A DNA stretch of 15,628 nucleotides from NCBI GenBank assembly GCA_964393215.1, contig CAYMSW010000016.1:1-15628 (forward strand), in the 5' to 3' direction. How positions within the stretch are numbered: position 1 is the first letter of the stretch; the number at the start of each line of letters is the position of its first letter. Shown piece after piece: positions 6,837 through 13,589 of this stretch. The stretch is from CAYFNK01 sp964393215. Its GTDB lineage: Archaea > Nanobdellota > Nanobdellia > SCGC-AAA011-G17 > PNOQ01. A model generated the notes under the pieces. That model saw only the letters and a program-made list of their open reading frames with translations, was not told the DNA's origin and ran no database searches. A program made the translations under genes and the position numbers.

Positions 6837-7457
6837 ATGCCTGAACATAAAAACCTATCAGATTCAGCAGATCACTGTCATACCCCTCAGGGCTTTTCTT
6901 CTGCTTCTAATGACACAGTGTTAAGTAAGGACGGATCTGGTACTTTAGAATGGATCTCAACACCTACAGTAGCAGAGAAAGCAAGGTGCTGTATGTACTC
7001 AGCAGATGTTTCCACAGCTACTACAGGGTTAGATGATACTTTCCAGTTAATAAATGAAGCTACCTTAGGACCTAATACTCTTGCTTGGGTTGAGAAATTA
7101 GCCCTCCCTGTTTCTGAAATATCAACCTCACCTACTGATGGTTATATCAGGATAGATAAAACTGGTAACTTTCTCTTGACTGCAACTATCAATACTCATG
7201 CAGACGGTGGAGTTGATAATAACTATAGATTTACAGTAGGCAGGTATCTCCCTTCTACAGATACAACTGTAGCTATGAATAATGTAGTCCTAGCTTACCA
7301 TCAATCTACTGATACAAGGGTAAACAGTCAAACTCTTAATTGTGTTACTAATACTACTGAAATAGGAGAACGATACTATCTCATGGTGGATCGGACTAGT
7401 GGAAGTGGCGAGATAGTTTTTGACCATATAAACTTTACTATGACAGAGGTATCTTAA
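6837..7457 (+). CDS. Fibre-like or decoration-like virion protein with beta-sandwich C-terminus
   Basis: 206 residues. The N-terminus (MPEHKNLSDSADHCHTPQGF, then residues 21-40 ending in G-S-G-T-L-E-W) follows a pattern I associate with phage fibre and head-fibre proteins: H-K-N, H-x-P-x-G, then a short hairpin ending in W. The remaining ~150 residues are beta-rich, with alternating hydrophobics, GNFLLTATINTHADGG near 111-126 and YRFTVGRYLP near 130-139. The C-terminus is IVFDHINFTMTEV. This resembles C1q/TNF-like jelly-roll heads, which trimerise. The position directly after the capsid gene suits a capsid fibre or decoration protein; adjacency to the tailspike suits a tail appendage. No catalytic motif is visible. 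Fold and role are inferred by pattern only. Confidence 0.65.
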   Translation: MPEHKNLSDSADHCHTPQGFSSASNDTVLSKDGSGTLEWISTPTVAEKARCCMYSADVSTATTGLDDTFQLINEATLGPNTLAWVEKLALPVSEISTSPTDGYIRIDKTGNFLLTATINTHADGGVDNNYRFTVGRYLPSTDTTVAMNNVVLAYHQSTDTRVNSQTLNCVTNTTEIGERYYLMVDRTSGSGEIVFDHINFTMTEVS

Positions 7458-7458
7458 T

Positions 7459-9141
7459 ATGAGTAAGGCAACCCTAACAGATATAACAACATCTCACGCT
7501 TCAGTCAATAGCTTGAATGATAACTTCCAAGCTATTGAAGAGGGGTTTGATAATACTATTAGTCGAGATGGTTCTGCTCCAAATGAGATGAAAGCTAATA
7601 TTGATATGAATAATAACGAGATTATTAATATAGCAGCCCCAACATCTGATAGTTCAGCAGCCAGATGGGGTGATATAAGAGAAGTCACCAGTGTTGATAT
7701 ATCTCCGTCTATTTTAACTGGGGATGCCGGAAAAGTTCTTACTGTTAACCAAGGAGAAGATGGAGCAGTATGGGTGGAAAGTGAAGAGATACCTTTTTTA
7801 TCTGAAATAGATAAAGGTAGGATATTAAAAGTAAACAATAGCGGAACAGTTGTTAGTTGGGAAGATAAAGATATTATCAATGTCAAAGACTTAGGTGCTA
7901 TAGGTGATGGAGTAGCAGATGATACTTCTATTATTCAATCTGCTATCCTCACTCAAAAGAATAAAGGTGGGGGTAAGGTTTATATACCTAGTGGGGTATA
8001 TAAAATTACCACACCTCTCATGTTACACAATGCAAGTGGTGTTTCTATTATAGGTGATGGTGGAGGTTGGGGTAAGTTTACAAATAAAACAACCTTTACA
8101 GCTCCTACGATGTTAAAAGCAGAAGCAAGTATAGGTGGTATTTTTTCTATCAAAACACATCAAGACTCTGATTATATTTCAAACTCAATAGAAATAGAAG
8201 GTATAGGTCTAAACTGTAATGATTTAGCAACAAATGGTATATGGATCCAATCTATATCTGGTTCTCAATTTACTGATATAACTATTATAGATTCTATTTC
8301 ACATGGTATCCATTTATCTTGTCTTGATGATGAGCTTACCTATGATGCTGCTGATAATCAGGGTAATTATTTTCACAACATCACTATTGTAACAGAGCAA
8401 GGGAACTGTATCTTATTAGGTGGGAATAATGGAAATAGTTCCACAAGGGGGGCTAATACCAGCTTAAATCATTTTGAAAATATACATCTAAATATTAGAG
8501 ATAATGATGGGTTTGTATTTGGTTATTCTGATGGTAATACCTTAACTTCCCTGTTTACATTTAGACCTAGTGGAAATATAGGGAAAGGGTTAGTATTCTT
8601 AGGTGATGATACTTCAAACGGTCTTCATACAAGACATAATATCTGTTATAATATACAAACAGCACAAGCTGGAGTTTTAGCACAAGCTGGCACGAGTAGT
8701 AGCTCATCAAATAATTGTATCATAGGGTTTAACTTAGGAAATACAGGAATAAATAACCCACCTGAGATAGAGGATGGGGCAGAATTATCTTATATATCTC
8801 CTGATCTAATTAAGTATCTAGCAGGAAAGCATGTTTGTGTAGATGGGGTTAATGATACAGCTTTACATGCTAACGCACAAACTCAGATAAATAATATGGG
8901 AACGGAGAGTATTAGAGTTTTTAACGGTAGTAGTAATCACATGAGAATACTTACTGATACAGCAGAGTGGACTATCAGGATAGATAGTTCTTCTGGAGAT
9001 TTAGATATTATAAGAACATCTGGCTCTGGCAAGTTAAGTATCCCAGGAACTGGTCAGTTAGAGATTGGTTATAAACCTGTAACTTATGGATCTGTAGATT
9101 CTGGTGGGGCAGGTTATAAAGTATTAAGAGTACCAAATTAA
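7459..9141 (+). CDS. Tailspike / tail fibre with pectate-lyase-type beta-helix domain
   Basis: 560 residues. The N-terminal virion-anchor region (1-75) has LNDNFQAIEEGFDNTISRDG and NIDMNNNEIINIAAP, a common opening of podovirus tail fibres. Two short hairpin repeats (91-105 and 120-134) lead to the classic start of Pectate_lyase_3-type beta-helices, VKDLGAIGDGVADDT at 142-156, continuing with GGGKVYIPSGVYKI and SIIGDGGGW (about 167-205). The following ~220 residues show right-handed beta-helix character, with N, G, T and I periodicity and N-H-F-x-N-I turns (SLNHFENIHLNIRDND). The C-terminal part (about 460-560) is a separate beta-rich domain. Such proteins are trimeric receptor-binding spikes, often with depolymerase activity on capsule or O-antigen. 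Active-site acids cannot be assigned here, so an enzymatic function is only possible. SD: AGAGGT at 7445-7450. Confidence 0.88.
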   Translation: MSKATLTDITTSHASVNSLNDNFQAIEEGFDNTISRDGSAPNEMKANIDMNNNEIINIAAPTSDSSAARWGDIREVTSVDISPSILTGDAGKVLTVNQGEDGAVWVESEEIPFLSEIDKGRILKVNNSGTVVSWEDKDIINVKDLGAIGDGVADDTSIIQSAILTQKNKGGGKVYIPSGVYKITTPLMLHNASGVSIIGDGGGWGKFTNKTTFTAPTMLKAEASIGGIFSIKTHQDSDYISNSIEIEGIGLNCNDLATNGIWIQSISGSQFTDITIIDSISHGIHLSCLDDELTYDAADNQGNYFHNITIVTEQGNCILLGGNNGNSSTRGANTSLNHFENIHLNIRDNDGFVFGYSDGNTLTSLFTFRPSGNIGKGLVFLGDDTSNGLHTRHNICYNIQTAQAGVLAQAGTSSSSSNNCIIGFNLGNTGINNPPEIEDGAELSYISPDLIKYLAGKHVCVDGVNDTALHANAQTQINNMGTESIRVFNGSSNHMRILTDTAEWTIRIDSSSGDLDIIRTSGSGKLSIPGTGQLEIGYKPVTYGSVDSGGAGYKVLRVPN

Positions 9142-9150
9142 GAGGTTAAT

Positions 9151-9894
9151 ATGAAACTAACACTACTAGACATGATCCAAAACATCTTATCTGATATGGA
9201 TTCAGATAGTGTGAACAATATAGGGGATACACCAGAATCGTTACAGGTAGCTTCTATTATTAAAGATACTTATTATCATATCATTAATAATAGAATCTTT
9301 CCAACTGAAATGGAAGTAACTACTCTTAATTTTTCAGGTAGTACAGTTAACCCTACTAAGTTCACCTTACCTGAATCAATCCAACAGGTTAAATGGATTA
9401 AGTATAATAACAAGGTTGAGGGATCTAATAAGTTAAAGTACACAGATATTACCTATCTGGAACCGTCTGAGTTTCTTAGCTATGTACTGGACAGGGACTC
9501 TACAAATTCTAATACCTTAATAGTTGAAGATGGGGATATAACCTTACTGATTAAGAACAACATTAACCCTACCTATTGGACTTCTTTTGATGATGAACAT
9601 ATCTTCTTTGATTCTTTCAATGTAGCTATAGGTGCTACCATGACCCAGAGTAACCTTATGTGTTATGTGGAGAAAGAACCAAGTTGGCAAACAATAGATA
9701 CCTTCATACCTGACCTACCATCAAAAGCTTTCTCTTATCTATTATCAGAAGCTAAGTCAGCTTGTTTCATTAAGATCAAACAAGTAGCTAGTCAGAAAGA
9801 TGAGCAGGTATCTAGGTTACAGAGGAATTATCTATATGGTGAGAAATATAGAACTGGTGGTGGTGTAGTTTACCCAAACTATGGGAGGAAGTAA
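9151..9894 (+). CDS. Tail adaptor, T7 gp11-like tail tubular protein A
   Basis: 247 residues; T7 gp11 is 196. The N-terminus MKLTLLDMIQNILSDMDSDS, then NNIGDTPESLQVASIIKDTY, is highly typical of podovirus tail tubular protein A. These proteins form a twelve-fold ring under the portal and link it to the nozzle. Helices flank a beta-rich middle (50-150, with TLNFSGSTVNPTKFTLPESI). The C-terminus has the characteristic long helix with FSYLLSEAKSACFIKIKQ (193-210) and RLQRNYLYGEKY (223-234), then a G/Y/N-rich tail. An AGAGGT SD (9143-9148) overlaps the gap after the tailspike. It precedes the nozzle gene with only one small gene between, as in the T7 11-12 pair. Confidence 0.88.
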   Translation: MKLTLLDMIQNILSDMDSDSVNNIGDTPESLQVASIIKDTYYHIINNRIFPTEMEVTTLNFSGSTVNPTKFTLPESIQQVKWIKYNNKVEGSNKLKYTDITYLEPSEFLSYVLDRDSTNSNTLIVEDGDITLLIKNNINPTYWTSFDDEHIFFDSFNVAIGATMTQSNLMCYVEKEPSWQTIDTFIPDLPSKAFSYLLSEAKSACFIKIKQVASQKDEQVSRLQRNYLYGEKYRTGGGVVYPNYGRK

Positions 9895-9900
9895 GCAAGT

Positions 9901-10086
9901 ATGCCAAAGAAAAGAACTACATATAAAAAGACCGTAACAGTTATCCCAGTCCCCCAAACATCTTTAGTAAAGCTAAAGTTCAAAGGTGGTGGGGAGTTAC
10001 CTAATAGGTTAAAAGGTAGCTTTACAACTAAGGAACTAGCCCTCAAAGCTTTTGAGAGGTACAAACTTAACAAAGGTATTAAATAG
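9901..10086 (+). CDS. Small basic protein between adaptor and nozzle, unknown function
   Basis: 61 residues, strongly basic: 13 lysines and 3 arginines, with no aspartate and few acidic residues. The N-terminus MPKKRTTYKKTV is followed by a beta-type stretch (VTVIPVPQTSLVKLKFKGGG), then ELPNRLKGSFTTKELALKAF and a short C-terminal helix ending YKLNKGIK. The K-x-x-GGGELP-x-x-L-x-G-x-F/Y pattern recalls small proteins in the same tail slot of other podoviruses, but I cannot name a family. The SD is strong (GGGAGGAAG, 9883-9891, inside the end of the adaptor gene). The stop is 2 bases before the nozzle ATG. It could bind nucleic acid, or be a small tail-assembly factor; neither is shown. Confidence 0.7.
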   Translation: MPKKRTTYKKTVTVIPVPQTSLVKLKFKGGGELPNRLKGSFTTKELALKAFERYKLNKGIK

Positions 10087-10088
10087 CT

Positions 10089-12494
10089 ATGGGTAGAAAA
10101 GCTGGTACTAAAGAGTATAAAACTTTTGTTCAAGGTTTAATCACTGAGGCTAATGCCCTTACCTTTCCTGAGAACGCTAGTATTAATGAGGAGAACTTTG
10201 TTCTTAATCATGATGGTAGTAGAGAAAGACGGTTAGGGTTTGATGTAGAAACTAATAGCGATTGGCAATCTACTGGCTTCTCTTATACCAGCGAAGAAAG
10301 AAAAACTATATCTACTTTCGTATGGGCAAATGTAGCTAATAACGCAAATAAAAGCTTTTTAGTAGTACAGTATGGAACTAAGATATTCTTTTATGATATA
10401 TCAGAGGACTCAACTAATATCTCTTCATCTTATGTAGCTTCCCTTACCTTAACAGAAAGGGTAGGAAGTACAGGTGGAGAAGAGTATGTAAGTTTTGCAT
10501 CTGGTAACGGTATCCTTATTGTGACAGGTAGTGATCTTAAACCACAGTATGTATCATATGAGTCACCTAATGTTTTTAATAAAACAGAAATAAATATTAA
10601 GATAAGAGATTTCTGGGGTGTTGAGAACCTTAATCCTGCTCCTGGCTATGAAACACCTAATATAGATACAAGACCTATAAGGTTAAACAAGTATCATAAA
10701 TATAACCTTTTTAACCAAGGATGGGTGCTGAGTAAGATGATGAAATTCATATCTCATCACCCACCAAAGATAGGAGTTTATCCCTCAAATGCTGACATCC
10801 AACATCATGGTAACTATACAAATGTAAGCTCTGGAAAAACTTCTTGGACTTCTTCAGAAGTTAAAGCCATGAACCTCGGTACTACTCCAGCTCCTAAAGG
10901 TAAATATATCATAGATGCTTTTGAAAGGAGCAGTTCAAGAGAGTCAGAATCTGGTCTATCAGGTCTCACTTTGGATAAAGAAAAAGGAAGACCTTCAGTA
11001 GCCTGCTACCACTCTAGTAGGGTGTTCTACTCTGGTATCATCTCAGAACTAGAAGGGACTGAACCTAGAACCCCTAACTATAGTGGTATTATCTTCTTCA
11101 GTCCTACACTAACTAATATAACTAAGATAGGTAACTGTCACCAAGAAGCTGACCCTACATCACAGGATATATCAGACTTAGTAGCTACTGATGGTGGTAC
11201 GCTACTCCTACCTGAAGCTAATAAAATACTCCAACTGATATCTACTGGTTCTTCTATCTTTGTAATAGCAGATAACGGAATATGGGAGATCAGGTCTGGT
11301 GAATCAGGATTTGCACCTGATGATTACCTTATATCTAAAGTATCAAATATAGGGGCTATAGGTAGGGACTCTATTATCTCAACTGAGATGGGGATCATGT
11401 ATTGGTCTGATACTGGTATCTACATGATAACCCAACATGAGGTAACAGCAGAATACCATAGCTCTAATATATCTGAACAGAGTATTCAAACCTTCTTTGA
11501 TTCAATACCTAATCAGAACAAGAAAAATGTAAAAGCTTTTTATGACCCCTCTGATAAGGTTGTAAGGTGGTTGTATAACTCTGACATATCATCAAATGGT
11601 ATTAATTATAAGAACAGGTATAACGCAGAGCTTATATTAGATATTAGATTAAAAGCTTTTTATAAAAACAAGATAGAAGAAAGTGAACCATATATAGCCT
11701 CTATTTTTAACACTACACCTTTTAATACCTACACTGCACAAGCAACAGTAACAGACAACGGAGTTACTGTTGTTGACGGAGACTCTGAAGTAACTGATAC
11801 TGTTACAGGTTTTAGGGGCAACACAGTACATAATAAATACCTGATATTTAAGAAGGTATTTAATAATAACACATACTCTACTGGTAATATACTAAGTGAG
11901 ATAGGTGATATACTATCTTCTGAGTATTTAGTACATACAGAGACATCTCTTGGTAATGTCTTATCTGAATCAGGTAACACCTTAACAACAGAGCTAGGGG
12001 ATAACCTTACTTGGACTGAGATAATAACAACTGAACATGAAGACCATATCAACAAAGAGGTTGTAATAGGTTATCAATGGTACTTATCTTTTGGGGAATA
12101 CAACAACCTAGACTATTTAGATTGGGATACTGAGAATTACAACTCTTATCTAATAACAGGCCATGACTTGTTTGAGAAGGTAACATCTACTAAACAGGTA
12201 TCTTATATGTCTATGTTCTTTAATTATTTAGATAATTCAAGTTGTAAAGTAAGACCAAGGTGGAACTTCTCAGACCATGAGGACTCAGGTAAATGGGGTG
12301 AAGAGTTTGAAGGGTATAAGCTTAAAGGTTTAGTTTTAGAAGACCCTGAGTATAACTATGGCTATTCAGTGGTGACAACTAAGAATAAACTAAGAGGGTC
12401 AGGGAAAGCTCTTAGTTTACATATCTCTTCAAGTGAAGGTAAACCTATGCACCTACTCGGTTGGTCTCTTGATATCCAAGGAACTACTATATGA
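10089..12494 (+). CDS. Tail nozzle, T7 gp12-like tail tubular protein B
   Basis: 801 residues; T7 gp12 is 794. The N-terminus (KTFVQGLITEANALTFPENA, followed by SINEENFVLNHDGSRERRLG) is a recognisable opening of podovirus tail tubular protein B / nozzle proteins. The body is beta-rich, with propeller-like strands such as SSIFVIADNGIWEI (390s-400s) and IMYWSDTGIYMI (430s-440s). Near 599-640 is an unusual repetitive stretch, GNILSEIGDILSSE then GNVLSESGNTLTTE. The C-terminal portion has LRGSGKALSLHISSSEGKPM, a typical closing beta-sandwich segment. The hexameric nozzle extends the tail from the adaptor and gates DNA exit. The SD (AAAGG, about 10073-10077) is modest and distant, so translation may be coupled to the small gene upstream. 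The stop overlaps the next ATG (ATGA, 12491-12494). Confidence 0.88.
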   Translation: MGRKAGTKEYKTFVQGLITEANALTFPENASINEENFVLNHDGSRERRLGFDVETNSDWQSTGFSYTSEERKTISTFVWANVANNANKSFLVVQYGTKIFFYDISEDSTNISSSYVASLTLTERVGSTGGEEYVSFASGNGILIVTGSDLKPQYVSYESPNVFNKTEINIKIRDFWGVENLNPAPGYETPNIDTRPIRLNKYHKYNLFNQGWVLSKMMKFISHHPPKIGVYPSNADIQHHGNYTNVSSGKTSWTSSEVKAMNLGTTPAPKGKYIIDAFERSSSRESESGLSGLTLDKEKGRPSVACYHSSRVFYSGIISELEGTEPRTPNYSGIIFFSPTLTNITKIGNCHQEADPTSQDISDLVATDGGTLLLPEANKILQLISTGSSIFVIADNGIWEIRSGESGFAPDDYLISKVSNIGAIGRDSIISTEMGIMYWSDTGIYMITQHEVTAEYHSSNISEQSIQTFFDSIPNQNKKNVKAFYDPSDKVVRWLYNSDISSNGINYKNRYNAELILDIRLKAFYKNKIEESEPYIASIFNTTPFNTYTAQATVTDNGVTVVDGDSEVTDTVTGFRGNTVHNKYLIFKKVFNNNTYSTGNILSEIGDILSSEYLVHTETSLGNVLSESGNTLTTELGDNLTWTEIITTEHEDHINKEVVIGYQWYLSFGEYNNLDYLDWDTENYNSYLITGHDLFEKVTSTKQVSYMSMFFNYLDNSSCKVRPRWNFSDHEDSGKWGEEFEGYKLKGLVLEDPEYNYGYSVVTTKNKLRGSGKALSLHISSSEGKPMHLLGWSLDIQGTTI

Positions 12495-12949
12495 GTATAA
12501 CTTATCAAGTTGAGAAACTAGTTAAGATATTACCAGAAGTAACTGAGCTTATAAAAGAACACTGGAAAGAGATAGCGCATGACCAAGATAAAATTAAACT
12601 TAATCCTAACTGGGGAAAGTATATAGAACTTGAACAACAAAACATTATTCATATCATAACAGTAAGAGAAAAGAGAAAGATTATAGGGTATAATTGTTTT
12701 ATTGTGATGCCCCATCTTCACCATAGGGATCATATCTTTGCAGTTAATGATGTACTTTTCCTAAAGAAAGAATATAGGAAAGGGATGGTAGGTATTAAAC
12801 TAATAAAAAGATCAGAACAATACTTATCCTTACTTAATGTAAGTAAGATATACATAACAAGTAAGGTAAACACTACACTAGGTAAACTTCTCCCTAGATT
12901 AGGGTATGAAAAAGAAGAAGAGAACTATAGTAAATATATAGGAGATTAA
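12491..12949 (+). CDS. GNAT-fold acetyltransferase-like protein in the internal-virion slot
   Basis: 152 residues. The GNAT plan is readable. There is an N-terminal helix pair (8-30) and strands at 52-59 (IIHIITVR) and 63-73 (KIIGYNCFIVM). Motif A spans 85-112: VNDVLFLKKEYRKGMVGIKL, then the helix IKRSEQYL. Strand YITSK is at 121-125, and motif B (130-150) has LGKLLPRLGYEKEE followed by Y-S-K-Y. The acetyl-CoA loop reads RKGMVG (96-101) rather than the canonical R/Q-x-x-G-x-G/A, with the first glycine shifted, so activity is uncertain. GNAT enzymes transfer an acyl group from acyl-CoA to amines. The gene overlaps the nozzle stop and precedes the gp14-like gene, which is exactly where T7 has gene 13 (138 residues, an internal virion protein). 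It may be a structural relative rather than a host-modifying enzyme. SD: AAGGAA, 12478-12483. Confidence 0.78.
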   Translation: MSITYQVEKLVKILPEVTELIKEHWKEIAHDQDKIKLNPNWGKYIELEQQNIIHIITVREKRKIIGYNCFIVMPHLHHRDHIFAVNDVLFLKKEYRKGMVGIKLIKRSEQYLSLLNVSKIYITSKVNTTLGKLLPRLGYEKEEENYSKYIGD

Positions 12950-12950
12950 G

Positions 12951-13556
12951 ATGGCAGGTGCAGCATTAGCGATAGGGACAATTCTAGGAGCTTCGGGTAC
13001 AGCAGCTACTGCTCTTGGAGCAACAATGATAATTTCTGGTGGTTTAGCAGTGGGTTCTATGGCTATGCAGCATAAAGCTACAAGTAAAGCAGCTAAAGCC
13101 CAGAAGAAACAACTACAGGCTAGTAACAGAATATCTAAGATCAAAGAGCGTAAGGCTAAAGTAAAACAAGTTAGACAAGAAAGAATCTCTAGGGCTTTAG
13201 GGTTTCAGAGGGCTGCAAGAGCTGGTGGTGGTACTCCGGGTCTTGTAGGTGCTTCAGGGTTCCAAGGTGCTATGGGTTCCTTAGCCTCTCAGACAGCTTC
13301 TAATATTGGTATGATGGGTCAGATATCAAGAGAGCAAGATACAATGGTTGGACACCAGATGGATATGTATGAACACCAAAAAGATGCTTCTATGTGGGGA
13401 GCAGTAGGTCAACTGTCTGGTTCTATCTTTCAAAACTTAGGTGGTTTTGGTACGGTGGCTAAACGCATGAAAACTCCTAAACCAAAACCAAGTGTCCCAT
13501 GGGGGGGTAACTCCCTTGGTACAGGTACTTTTGGGTTTAAACCAATCACCCCATAA
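12951..13556 (+). CDS. Internal virion protein, T7 gp14-like
   Basis: 201 residues; T7 gp14 is 196. The N-terminal 40 residues are a hydrophobic A/G/I-rich stretch (AGAALAIGTILGASGTAATA, then LGATMIISGGLAVGSMAM) fit to insert in a membrane. A very basic coiled coil follows (42-90, SKAAKAQKKQLQASNR and KERKAKVKQVRQERISR). Then comes a small-residue-rich segment with GASGFQGAMGSLASQTASN (100-118), a motif I associate with this protein in podoviruses, and a helix with M/Q/H (119-146). The C-terminus is P/K/G-rich (174-201). In T7, gp14 leaves the head first and makes the outer-membrane pore of the ejection channel; the same role is inferred here. An AGGAG SD sits about 9 bases before the ATG. 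Confidence 0.8.
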   Translation: MAGAALAIGTILGASGTAATALGATMIISGGLAVGSMAMQHKATSKAAKAQKKQLQASNRISKIKERKAKVKQVRQERISRALGFQRAARAGGGTPGLVGASGFQGAMGSLASQTASNIGMMGQISREQDTMVGHQMDMYEHQKDASMWGAVGQLSGSIFQNLGGFGTVAKRMKTPKPKPSVPWGGNSLGTGTFGFKPITP

Positions 13557-13589
13557 ATAGGGTAGGGTTAGATTAAAGGTGGATAATAT

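Noticed and set aside
7494..7886. 130-codon open frame on the - strand opposite the tailspike
   Set aside because: It is antisense to a well-supported gene, S/L/T-rich in the way typical of a mirrored frame, with no RBS, and every other gene is on the + strand.
11649..12055. Two overlapping - strand open frames opposite the nozzle gene
   Set aside because: They overlap each other and the confident nozzle gene, have low-complexity S/V/L composition, and show no initiation signals.
13557..13589. Possible terminator or phage promoter in the G-rich gap before the large internal protein gene
   Set aside because: The repeat of GGGTAGGGTTAG has no complementary arm, and no sequence shared with the other gaps (279-297, 6767-6836) suggests a phage promoter.
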